Source of the DNA: Actinomycetes bacterium
Lineage (GTDB): Bacteria > Actinomycetota > Thermoleophilia > RBG-16-64-13
Assembly (NCBI GenBank): GCA_021815245.1
Contig: JAKAHF010000175.1
Location: 1 to 5,912, forward strand
Direction of reading: 5' to 3'
DNA: 5,912 bases
In this document: one piece after another, positions 1 to 5,794 of the stretch
How the letters are laid out: the number at the start of each line of letters is the position of its first letter
How positions within the stretch are numbered: position 1 is the stretch's first letter
Position numbers and translations under genes: made by a program
Notes under the pieces: model-generated
What the model saw: only the letters and a program-made list of their open reading frames with translations
Databases searched by the model: none
What the model was told of the DNA's origin: nothing

Positions 1-453
1 GCCAAGATCCACCTGCGCCCATTCAAGGCGGCCATAGCCGGCGGCGTCGAGGGCGTCATGGTGGGCCACCTCATCGTCGAGGCCTACGACCCCGACCGCT
101 CGGCCTCGACCTCGATCCGAGTGGTTGACGGTCTGCTCCGGGAGGGTCTTGGCTTTGCCGGCCTCATCGTGTGTGACGACATAGAGATGGCCGGCGCGGT
201 CGCGGCTCCCACCAACGCTACCGGCGCGAATCAGGGAGCCGGCTCGGCCTCGACGCCCGCCGAGATCGCCGTCGCGGCACTCGCGGCAGGATGCGACCTC
301 GTGATATGCAGCGGTCCGGTCTCCGACCAGACACTCGTGATCGACGCTATAGTCGAGGCAGTGCGCTCGGGGGCGATCCCGCAGTACCGGCTGGACGACG
401 CCGTGCGGCATATGCTCGAGATAAAGCTGCGACACGGCCTGGCATCGCCCTGA
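1..453 (+). CDS. Glycoside hydrolase family 3, beta-N-acetylhexosaminidase-like (C-terminal part)
   Basis: This is the last 150 codons of a gene whose start lies before the window; it is open from base 1 and ends in TGA at 451-453. The translation carries the conserved end of the GH3 TIM barrel: LRPFKAAI, then GVMVGH, then LLREGLGFAGLIVCDDIEM. In GH3 beta-N-acetylhexosaminidases (NagZ type) the first Asp of the DDxxM motif is the catalytic nucleophile, here residue 59 of the visible part (bases 175-177). After it come AALAAGCDLVICSG and a helical end (RLDDAVRHMLEIKLRHGL), as in the family. The enzyme is expected to remove N-acetylglucosamine from peptidoglycan fragments or other glycans; the acid/base loop (KHFPGHG region) is outside the window, so exact specificity is not visible. 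About 16 residues rich in Ala, Gly, Thr and Ser are inserted after DDIEM. The ATG at 58 is internal, not the start. Assignment to GH3 is firm; the NagZ label is probable. Confidence 0.88.
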   Translation, partial: AKIHLRPFKAAIAGGVEGVMVGHLIVEAYDPDRSASTSIRVVDGLLREGLGFAGLIVCDDIEMAGAVAAPTNATGANQGAGSASTPAEIAVAALAAGCDLVICSGPVSDQTLVIDAIVEAVRSGAIPQYRLDDAVRHMLEIKLRHGLASP

Positions 454-461
454 CGGCCTCC

Positions 462-470
462 TGTTACGAT
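462..470 (+). promoter_or_regulatory. Possible extended -10 promoter for the lipoprotein gene
   Basis: TGTTACGAT has the TGn extension directly before a -10-like hexamer TACGAT (4 of 6 to TATAAT, with the key TA and final T). It lies in the 60-base gap between the two + strand genes and would start transcription near 477, upstream of the ribosome binding site at 502-507. No convincing -35 hexamer is seen 16-18 bases upstream. No terminator-like hairpin was seen between the upstream gene and this point, so read-through from that gene is also possible. Confidence 0.3.
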
Positions 471-513
471 GCGGCTGAGATGGCGTAGCGCGCAACACGA
501 CAAGGAGTCGGTC

Positions 514-1119
514 ATGACAAATCAGCCAAGCCGCTCGCACCCGCGAGCACAGTTCAGATCTCTGATCCCGGTCGCCGTCGTCTGCTTGGCGCTTGCCCTC
601 GGTCTGCTGGCCTCCGGCTGTGGATCGACTACTCCCAGCGACACATCCGCAAGTACGGCCGCGGCCGGCGGCTCCACCACCAGTTTGACCGGTTCAGAAG
701 CCACGTCGATGAGTGGTGGCGAACTCGGTCAGGCGGCGGCCGCCCTCTGGGCCGAAGCCACGCAGCGGCTGAACACCGTGCTCGAGGGCATGCCCTCAGT
801 AGACGACGTCAAGGACGATGTCGCCGCCCTCAAGGAAGAGTACGTGCAGAAGCTCATCGCGCTCGGCAAGGCGCGCCGGTCGATGGACGCGTCGGCCAAG
901 GCACAGGCCGATTCCGCGATCGCGTCGGCGTTCTCGGCTGCAGCCGACGAAGTCTGGTACACGACCTACCTGGCCACCTACGACGAATACGCGTACCAGA
1001 GTGGAGACGTCGACTTCGTCAATCTGCTGGGAAGCTTCAACATCCTGACCCAGTACGCCGATTTCGAACTGCTCAAGCAGCAGGAGCCGGACGAAGCCAC
1101 CCGGCTCGGCATTGAATAG
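514..1119 (+). CDS. Predicted lipoprotein of unknown function (201 aa)
   Basis: The start is ATG 514, set by a strong ribosome binding site AAGGAG at 502-507 with 6 bases of spacing; an in-frame ATG at 469 lacks such a site and would add 15 residues before the signal peptide. The N terminus is a lipoprotein signal peptide: basic residues (R11, R15), a hydrophobic stretch at about 17-34, and the lipobox LLASGC with the acylated Cys at residue 36. Residues 37-70 are a low-complexity Ser/Thr/Ala/Gly linker typical of a membrane tether. Residues 72-201 look mostly helical and acidic, with repeated Ala-rich heptad-like stretches (about 90-145) and a Tyr-rich segment around 150-165 (VWYTTYLATYDEYAY). 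I do not recognise the family. It is expected to be anchored on the outer face of the cytoplasmic membrane with an extended linker. It could be a cell-wall-associated or binding protein, but nothing visible shows a ligand or catalytic site. The gene is convergent with the methyltransferase gene and probably unrelated to it. Confidence 0.82.
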   Translation: MTNQPSRSHPRAQFRSLIPVAVVCLALALGLLASGCGSTTPSDTSASTAAAGGSTTSLTGSEATSMSGGELGQAAAALWAEATQRLNTVLEGMPSVDDVKDDVAALKEEYVQKLIALGKARRSMDASAKAQADSAIASAFSAAADEVWYTTYLATYDEYAYQSGDVDFVNLLGSFNILTQYADFELLKQQEPDEATRLGIE

Positions 1120-1138
1120 GCGATCCCTCGAAGCATCG

Positions 1139-1167
1139 AGTGGCGCCGCCCAATGAGCGGCGCCACT
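1139..1167. terminator. Bidirectional hairpin terminator between convergent genes
   Basis: AGTGGCGCCGC (1139-1149) and GCGGCGCCACT (1157-1167) form a perfect 11-bp stem with a 7-base loop. It occupies the 51-base gap between the lipoprotein stop (1119) and the stop of the opposing methyltransferase gene (1171), where a shared terminator is expected. There is no T-run on either side, so it is not a classic intrinsic terminator; such U-less hairpins are common at gene ends in high-G+C actinobacteria. A smaller 5-bp hairpin (CTCGA/TCGAG, 1127-1140) overlaps its left foot. Confidence 0.7.
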
Positions 1168-1170
1168 GCC

Positions 1171-2286
1171 TCACACCATCACCGACTCGACCATCGCTTT
1201 GACGTTCTCGTACTTGGCGTCGATGGGCACGTCGCACCCCGAGGCAAGAATGAACCCTCCCGGCCCCACCTCCTCGCGAAGCCGGCGGCAGTAGGCGGTC
1301 ACTTCAGCCGGAGTGCCCAAAGTGAGCATGCGGGGCGGCACGTCGCCCATGAGACACATGTGCCCTCCGAGGATCGTCTTGGCTTTGAAGATGTCGGTCC
1401 GACCGTCGAGCGCCAAGACACAGCGTGCCCTGGGGAACTCCTTGAGATACTCCAGGTCGCGATCCCAACTGGCATCGAAGTGAAGCACCGGGATCGCCCC
1501 TTCCTCCACCGCAACCTCGACCATTTGCTTCAGATAGGGAAACACGAACCGCTCCCACTGCTTGGGCGAGATGAACTCGCTCGCCGACCGCCATCCGGCT
1601 ATCCACAGGCCGACGAGCCCGAGACGCCGAATCGTCGCCCGCATCTCCTCCAGGAGCACCGGAAACACGACCTGCATGGCGGCCTCCACGCGGTCGGGCC
1701 TGCGAAATAGGTCGAGCATGAACTCCTTCATGGAGCGCCCGCCGCAGAAGTACTCGTAGGGGATGGTCGCGGCCACCGGCGAGAGCGGCACCACGCCCCT
1801 CTCCCTACACGCCGCAAGTGCGACGGGGCCGATCGGCGCCACGGCCTCGAATGCCTCTCTCGCGCCCGGCAGCCGTTCGCGGTAGTAGCGTTCGAGCCAA
1901 GGTCGCCACCCATCGGCGATGATGCGGTCGTAGTCGGAGATCTGCATCAGCTCAGCCTCGGCCACCTGCCACAGGGCGTCGTCGGGCAACTCCCGGCCGG
2001 GGAGCTTGACGCGCGACAGCCACTTCATGCCCAGCGCGCTGGCGTGGTAGTTGGGGCTTTGGATGGCGTCGATGTCTCCCAAGCCGGTGAATGCGTCGAT
2101 GACGGTTCGATACGAGAGCGTCGGATCGGCGACCATGTCGGACAACCTCACGCCCAGGGCACGGGCCGGCCACGCGGGACCGTTGGGAGCGACCGGCACT
2201 CGATCGGGGACCCCCAGAGCCACCGCTGTCTTCAGACGGTCGAGATGCATCTGGTAACGCTGTACCACTGTGTGGTTCAAGAACAT
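1171..2286 (-). CDS. URO-D-fold (MtaA-like) corrinoid methyltransferase
   Basis: This encodes a 371-residue protein of the uroporphyrinogen decarboxylase superfamily, but of the methyltransferase branch (MtaA/MtbA/CmuA and related demethylases) rather than the haem enzyme. Family features are: DRLKTAVALGVPDRVPV near the N terminus where haem URO-D has RQAGR; ISPKQWERFVFPYLKQM at 239-255; VLHFDASWD at 268-275; GDVPPRMLTLGTPAEV at 314-329; and GGFILASGCDVP at 343-354. His269 and Cys351 align in type and spacing with zinc ligands of the HxCx(n)C motif; the middle Cys is Asp271 here. Zn normally activates the methyl acceptor or substrate. The gene diverges from a corrinoid protein and its activator, so it most likely transfers a methyl group to or from that corrinoid in the cytoplasm. 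The substrate is not readable. ATG 2286 is preferred: it follows a GGAG (2289-2292), though only 2 bases away. TTG 2280 has that GGAG at 8 bases; ATG 2340 lies inside the predicted promoter; ATG 2250 has no ribosome site. Confidence 0.85.
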   Translation of the reverse strand: MFLNHTVVQRYQMHLDRLKTAVALGVPDRVPVAPNGPAWPARALGVRLSDMVADPTLSYRTVIDAFTGLGDIDAIQSPNYHASALGMKWLSRVKLPGRELPDDALWQVAEAELMQISDYDRIIADGWRPWLERYYRERLPGAREAFEAVAPIGPVALAACRERGVVPLSPVAATIPYEYFCGGRSMKEFMLDLFRRPDRVEAAMQVVFPVLLEEMRATIRRLGLVGLWIAGWRSASEFISPKQWERFVFPYLKQMVEVAVEEGAIPVLHFDASWDRDLEYLKEFPRARCVLALDGRTDIFKAKTILGGHMCLMGDVPPRMLTLGTPAEVTAYCRRLREEVGPGGFILASGCDVPIDAKYENVKAMVESVMV

Positions 2287-2338
2287 CGCTCCAAGTTGGT
2301 GACCGGCCGCGTTTGCGGCTATTGTATTCGCGAAGAGC

Positions 2339-2367
2339 ATGCTAACGTTTGCTAGGGAGGTTTTCAA
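2339..2367 (-). promoter_or_regulatory. Predicted sigma-A-type promoter of the methyltransferase gene
   Basis: Read on the - strand, TTGAAA (2367-2362, 5 of 6 to TTGACA) is followed after exactly 17 bases by TAGCAT (2344-2339, 4 of 6 to TATAAT). Transcription would begin near 2332, giving a leader of about 46 bases before ATG 2286. This also argues against ATG 2340 as the start. A second -10-like hexamer, TACAAT (2326-2321, 5 of 6), lies downstream but has no partner -35. Confidence 0.5.
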
Positions 2368-2378
2368 TTGCTTCCCTA
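2353..2378. promoter_or_regulatory. Candidate operator: 8-bp inverted repeat in the divergent promoter region
   Basis: TAGGGAGG (2353-2360) and CTTCCCTA (2371-2378) are inverted copies matching at 7 of 8 positions, separated by 10 bases. The centre covers the -35 hexamer of the methyltransferase promoter (2362-2367), so a bound dimer would block it. The adjacent gene codes for a GntR/UTRA regulator, a family that commonly binds inverted repeats next to its own gene. A second, imperfect 12-bp palindrome (GCTAACGTTTGC, 2341-2352, 5 of 6 pairs) lies beside it over the -10. The whole gap 2287-2422 is less G+C-rich than the coding sequence around it. The + strand promoter for the operon is unclear: TTGCTT (2368-2373) and TAGAAG (2392-2397) with an 18-base spacer is the best pair seen and is weak. 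Confidence 0.45.
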
Positions 2379-2422
2379 TAGAGGATTGGAGTAGAAGAAA
2401 GCTTTTGATTCCAGGGAAAAGT

Positions 2423-3160
2423 GTGACCGGTATGCCCAAGGGGAACGACAAGCAGCTGATTCCAGCCTACGCGCATATTGTCAATACCATCTCCGACCGC
2501 ATAGCTTCGGGGGCCTACGAGCCGGGCAGCCGTCTCCCCTCCGAATCGAAGTTCTGTGCCGAGTTCGGCGTCAGCCCCATGACGCTCCGCAGATCGCTCA
2601 ACATCCTTATCGCAAGGGGCTTGATCGTCACCGAGAAGGGCAAGGGCACGTTTGTGCGGCCCGTCGTGCTCAAGGACTCGATCTTCAGACTGGAAGATCT
2701 GGCCGGCGAGTTCTTTGATGAATCCGTGGAGATGCGTTTGCTCGAAGCGTCTACCGTACGAGCCGACGAGAGAGCGTCGGTGAAGCTCGATGTGCCGCTG
2801 GGAGAGCGCGTTGTTTTCCTCCGTAGGCTGGCGCTCAAACACAAGAAGCCGGCCATGTACCACATGGAGTACGTGCTCTACGATCCACGACGGCCGCTCG
2901 TCGAGTCACAGCTTCAGCTCACGACTCTCGATGGCTTTCTCGAAACCGCTCGTGGTAGAAGCTTCCCACGCGGTACCATCACTTTGCGAGCAGTGGCTTT
3001 GAGCCAGCAGGACGGCGAAGTTCTCGGTGATCCCGGTGGTTCACCGGCGTTGTGCCTCGAGCACCTGTTCGAAGATGCCGAGAGACGCCCGGTCAGCTGG
3101 GGTTGGTTCCTCTTGAGATCCGCCCTTTTCGAACTGAGAGCGCACCTCGGCCCAAAGTGA
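2423..3160 (+). CDS. GntR-family regulator with UTRA domain (HutC subfamily)
   Basis: This is a 245-residue transcription factor. Residues 14-78 form the GntR winged helix-turn-helix: IVNTISDRIASGAYEPGS, LPSES, then FGVSPMTLRRSLNIL as the recognition region and GLIVTEKGKGTFV as the wing. Residues from about 95 to the end match the UTRA effector domain of the HutC subfamily in layout: FLRRLALKHKKPAMYH, then a central TLDGFLE, and a C-terminal strand pattern ending PVSWGWFLLRSALFELRAHL. UTRA domains bind small metabolites and control DNA binding of the dimer. The start is chosen at GTG 2423 because AGGGA (2413-2417) lies 5 bases upstream; ATG 2432, three codons later, is an alternative with 14-base spacing. 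ATG 2339 is unlikely because it would place the A+T-rich promoter region inside the gene. The gene is first in the operon with the corrinoid protein and RACo and faces the methyltransferase gene, so it probably controls both transcripts and itself. The effector is unknown, perhaps the methylated substrate. Confidence 0.88.
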   Translation: MTGMPKGNDKQLIPAYAHIVNTISDRIASGAYEPGSRLPSESKFCAEFGVSPMTLRRSLNILIARGLIVTEKGKGTFVRPVVLKDSIFRLEDLAGEFFDESVEMRLLEASTVRADERASVKLDVPLGERVVFLRRLALKHKKPAMYHMEYVLYDPRRPLVESQLQLTTLDGFLETARGRSFPRGTITLRAVALSQQDGEVLGDPGGSPALCLEHLFEDAERRPVSWGWFLLRSALFELRAHLGPK

Positions 3161-3164
3161 TCTG

Positions 3165-3854
3165 ATGGGAGATCGAGGTTTGGCTGGAACCGACGAACTG
3201 GAGTCCTTGTCGTCCGCGCTGATCGAGCTCGACGAGGAAGCCACCCTCACTTGGACGAAACACCTGATCGCGGAGGGTGAGGTCACACCTCTGGCGATGG
3301 TCCAGGCCTGCCAGCGCGCCATGCGCGTTGTCGGTGAGCGATACGAACGGCACGAGTACTACCTTGCCGGACTGATCGTCGCGGGGGAGTTGTTCAAGGA
3401 GGTCCTCGACCTCCTCGAGCCGAGCCAGATCGAGACGCCCATCGGCGATCATGTCGGCGTAGTGGTGCTGGGCACTGTCGCCGGCGACATTCACGACATC
3501 GGCAAGAACATGTTCGCGAGTGCCCTGCGTACGTTCGGGTTCTCGGTGATCGACCTGGGAGGCGACCTACCGGCCGAGCACTTTGTCGACGAGGTCAAGC
3601 GCTCCCGGCCCGATGTGCTCTGTCTATCCGGCCTCATCACGACCGCGTACCACAGCATGAAGCACACAGTCGACCTCGTGAGGGCGAACGCGAAACTGGA
3701 CTACCCCCTGCCCATCGTTCTGGGAGGGGCTACCATCGACGACGAGGTCTGCCACTACGCAGGGGCGGATTCTTGGAGCACCGACGCCATGGAAGGCGTA
3801 CGAATCTGTGAACGTCTAGCCGCCGGCTCCTCCGGCCGCGCGGGATCTCGGTGA
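3165..3854 (+). CDS. Corrinoid (cobalamin-binding) methyltransfer protein
   Basis: This encodes a 229-residue protein of the MtaC/MtbC/MtvC type, which carries the corrinoid cofactor that shuttles a methyl group between two methyltransferases in the cytoplasm. Residues 10-88 are the helical cap domain (ELESLSSALIELDEEA; VGERYERHEYYLAGLIVAGELFKEV). Residues 95-215 are the Rossmann-like B12-binding domain: GTVAGDIHDIGKNM contains D108-x-H110-x-x-G113, where His110 is expected to be the lower axial cobalt ligand; SGL at 155-157 and GG at 187-188 complete the DxHxxG/SxL/GG signature. The protein ends in a low-complexity Ala/Gly/Ser/Arg tail. It begins 4 bases after the regulator stop, so translation is probably coupled. 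ATG 3165 lacks a clear ribosome site; TTG 3180 has GGGAG (3167-3171) at 8 bases and would give 224 residues. Family length is about 205-230, so both fit. The specific methyl donor is unknown. Confidence 0.93.
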   Translation: MGDRGLAGTDELESLSSALIELDEEATLTWTKHLIAEGEVTPLAMVQACQRAMRVVGERYERHEYYLAGLIVAGELFKEVLDLLEPSQIETPIGDHVGVVVLGTVAGDIHDIGKNMFASALRTFGFSVIDLGGDLPAEHFVDEVKRSRPDVLCLSGLITTAYHSMKHTVDLVRANAKLDYPLPIVLGGATIDDEVCHYAGADSWSTDAMEGVRICERLAAGSSGRAGSR

Positions 3855-5794
3855 CTATCATGCATACCGTTGTTTTTCAGCCCTCCGGCAGGAGGGCCTC
3901 GACTCAATCCGGCCAGGATCTCCTCACGGTCGCCCGCAGCGCCGGTGTCGAGATCGAACGCGCCTGCGGCGGCAAGGGTTCGTGTGGCAAGTGCAAGGTA
4001 CGGGTCGAGAAGCCGACCAGCGGGGGCAGTGTCGACGACGCTCCTCAGAATGGTGCCGAGCCAGACGGCTCGACGCTCGCCTGCGCGACTCCTCCCACCG
4101 ATAGCGAGCTACGCAAGCTCGGGCCAGAAGCCCTCGCCGACGGCATGAGGCTCGCCTGCCAAACCAGGGTGGCCGGCGACATGATCGTCTTTGTGCCCGA
4201 GGAGAGCCGAAGGATCACCCAAGTGGTTCGCAAGGAGGCCGGGGCACGCACGGTCCCCCTCGATGCGGCGGTCAAGCTCTACCACCTGTCGCTCGAGCGC
4301 CCGACGCTCGAACACCATCTAGGCGATGCGGAGCGGGTGCTGAACGCGCTCGCCGCGCAGCATGAGATCAGCAACCTCACCTTCGACTTCAGGGTTCTGC
4401 AGGCCCTCCCCGGAGTTCTCCGCCAGGCGGCCTGGGATGTCGAGGTGCTCGTGTGGCGGGCTTCGGGCCTGCCGGGCAAGATCATCGACGTTCGCCCCGC
4501 GTCTGAAGGCCGCCCCGTGTTGGGACTGGCGGTCGATGTGGGCACCACGACCATCGCCGCCTACCTCACCTCCCTGCAGACGGGAGCCGTCCTCACCACC
4601 GAGTCGGCCATGAACCCACAGGTGGCACGAGGCGACGACGTCATTACGCGGCTCTATTACGCCACACACGAAGCCGTCGGGCTCGACGAGTTGCGACGGC
4701 ATGTGGTCGATGAAGTGACCCGGCTCGCGGGCAAAGGGGCCGAGCGCTCCGGCGTGTCGACCCGCGACATCTACGACGTGGTCATGGTCGGCAACACGGC
4801 CATGCATCACCTCTTCCTGGGCCTCGACGTCCGCGGACTCGGCACCGCCCCCTTCGCTCCCGGCATCCAGGGACCGGTGGACGCCCTGGCCGCCGACATC
4901 GGCTTCACGGATTTCAACCCGGGCTGCAGGCTGCATGTGCTGCCGGTGGAGGCGGGCTTCGTGGGCGCCGACAACGTCGGCGTGCTTATCGCCGAGGAGC
5001 CCTACAACCAGGACGACGTGCTTCTCATCGTCGACATCGGTACTAACGGCGAACTCGTGCTGGGCAACCGCGACCGTATGCTGTCGGCCTCGTGCGCCAC
5101 CGGACCGGCGCTTGAAGGCGCGCACATAGAGTTCGGCATGCGCGCCGCACAAGGTGCCATCGAGCGCATCCGCATCGATCCCGAGACCCTCGATGTGCGC
5201 TTCAAGGTCATCGGGCACGATGGGTGGCACACCGACTACCCGGCGGACCAGATCCAAGCTCGTGGCATCTGCGGGTCGGGCATCATCGAAGCGGCCGCCG
5301 AGATGCGAAAGGCCGGCATCATAATGGCCGACGGTGGCTTCGACGCCGGTCGCGGCGACCATGAGCGCATCGTGCTCGAGCAGGGGCGGCCGCGCAAGTT
5401 CGTCATCGCGCGGCCGGAGGAGACGGCGATTGGCCGAGCCATCACGGTGTCGCTCAAAGACATCCGCAGCATTCAGCTGGCGAAAGGCGCCCTGCGGGCG
5501 GGGGCGGAGATCCTGCTGCGCAACTACGGGCGCGAGAAGCCCGACAAGATCGTCCTCGCCGGAGCGTTCGGCAGCTACATCGACGCGAGCCACGCCCAGG
5601 CGATGGGCATGCTTCCCGAAGCGCTCGACGAGGTGCTCTCGGTCGGCAACGCCGCCGGAGACGGGGCTCGCTTCGCCCTCCTCAACGTCGGCAAACGGGC
5701 GGAGGCAGCCTGGGCGGCCGCTACGGTCGAGTACGTCGAGTTGGCTGCCGAGCGCGAATTCCAGAACGAGTACCTCAAGGCCATGAAGTTCTGA
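3851..5794 (+). CDS. RACo-type reductive activator of corrinoid protein (2Fe-2S/ASKHA, DUF4445)
   Basis: This is a 647-residue activator that returns inactive Co(II) corrinoid protein to Co(I), using ATP and one electron from its iron-sulfur cluster. Residues 5-115 are a plant-type [2Fe-2S] ferredoxin domain with ligands C39, C45, C48 and C103 (CX5CX2C, then 54 residues, then C). Residues 116-220 are the linker/dimer region. Residues 225 to the end are the ASKHA domain: phosphate-1 motif LAVDVGTTTIAAY (226-238), NPQVARGDDVITRL, VMVGNTAMHH, second phosphate-type motif LLIVDIGTNGEL (391-402), ATGPALEGAHIEFGM, ICGSGIIE and IVLAGAFGSYID (568-579). The start is GTG 3851, which overlaps the corrinoid stop as GTGA, with GGGA at 3842-3845 5 bases upstream; ATG 3860 would remove three residues. 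Coupling to the corrinoid gene supports the partner assignment. The loop between C48 and C103 is unusually long and carries an extra Cys78. Two short hairpins flank the start (3822-3836 and 3880-3897). The family call is secure; which corrinoid proteins it serves is inferred from position. Confidence 0.94.
   Translation: MTIMHTVVFQPSGRRASTQSGQDLLTVARSAGVEIERACGGKGSCGKCKVRVEKPTSGGSVDDAPQNGAEPDGSTLACATPPTDSELRKLGPEALADGMRLACQTRVAGDMIVFVPEESRRITQVVRKEAGARTVPLDAAVKLYHLSLERPTLEHHLGDAERVLNALAAQHEISNLTFDFRVLQALPGVLRQAAWDVEVLVWRASGLPGKIIDVRPASEGRPVLGLAVDVGTTTIAAYLTSLQTGAVLTTESAMNPQVARGDDVITRLYYATHEAVGLDELRRHVVDEVTRLAGKGAERSGVSTRDIYDVVMVGNTAMHHLFLGLDVRGLGTAPFAPGIQGPVDALAADIGFTDFNPGCRLHVLPVEAGFVGADNVGVLIAEEPYNQDDVLLIVDIGTNGELVLGNRDRMLSASCATGPALEGAHIEFGMRAAQGAIERIRIDPETLDVRFKVIGHDGWHTDYPADQIQARGICGSGIIEAAAEMRKAGIIMADGGFDAGRGDHERIVLEQGRPRKFVIARPEETAIGRAITVSLKDIRSIQLAKGALRAGAEILLRNYGREKPDKIVLAGAFGSYIDASHAQAMGMLPEALDEVLSVGNAAGDGARFALLNVGKRAEAAWAAATVEYVELAAEREFQNEYLKAMKF
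3880..3897 (+). other. Strong mRNA hairpin within codons 10-16 of the RACo gene
   Basis: GCCCTCC (3880-3886) and GGAGGGC (3891-3897) are perfect inverted copies with a 4-base loop, beginning 29 bases after the first base of the GTG start. A run of five T (3873-3877) precedes it, so neither strand has the hairpin-then-T order of an intrinsic terminator. It could affect translation of the RACo message or be a chance result of codon choice. Confidence 0.35.

Noticed and set aside
1153..1710. A 185-codon open frame on the + strand opposite the methyltransferase gene
   Set aside because: Antisense to well-conserved URO-D-family motifs, starts within the terminator hairpin, and shows no domain or ribosome binding site.
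2287..2451. N-terminal extension of the methyltransferase up to ATG 2451 or ATG 2340
   Set aside because: It would overlap the regulator gene start and the predicted promoter, is A+T-rich unlike the rest of the gene, and adds residues that do not look like the family, which usually begins shortly before the PDRVPV motif.
2342..2863. A 173-codon open frame on the - strand over the regulator gene
   Set aside because: Antisense to the winged-helix and UTRA coding sequence, and it runs across the A+T-rich promoter region, which does not look coding.
3880..3897. Hairpin beside a T-run as an intrinsic terminator inside the RACo gene
   Set aside because: On the + strand the T-run comes before the stem, and on the - strand the stem is followed by A residues, so neither direction has terminator order.
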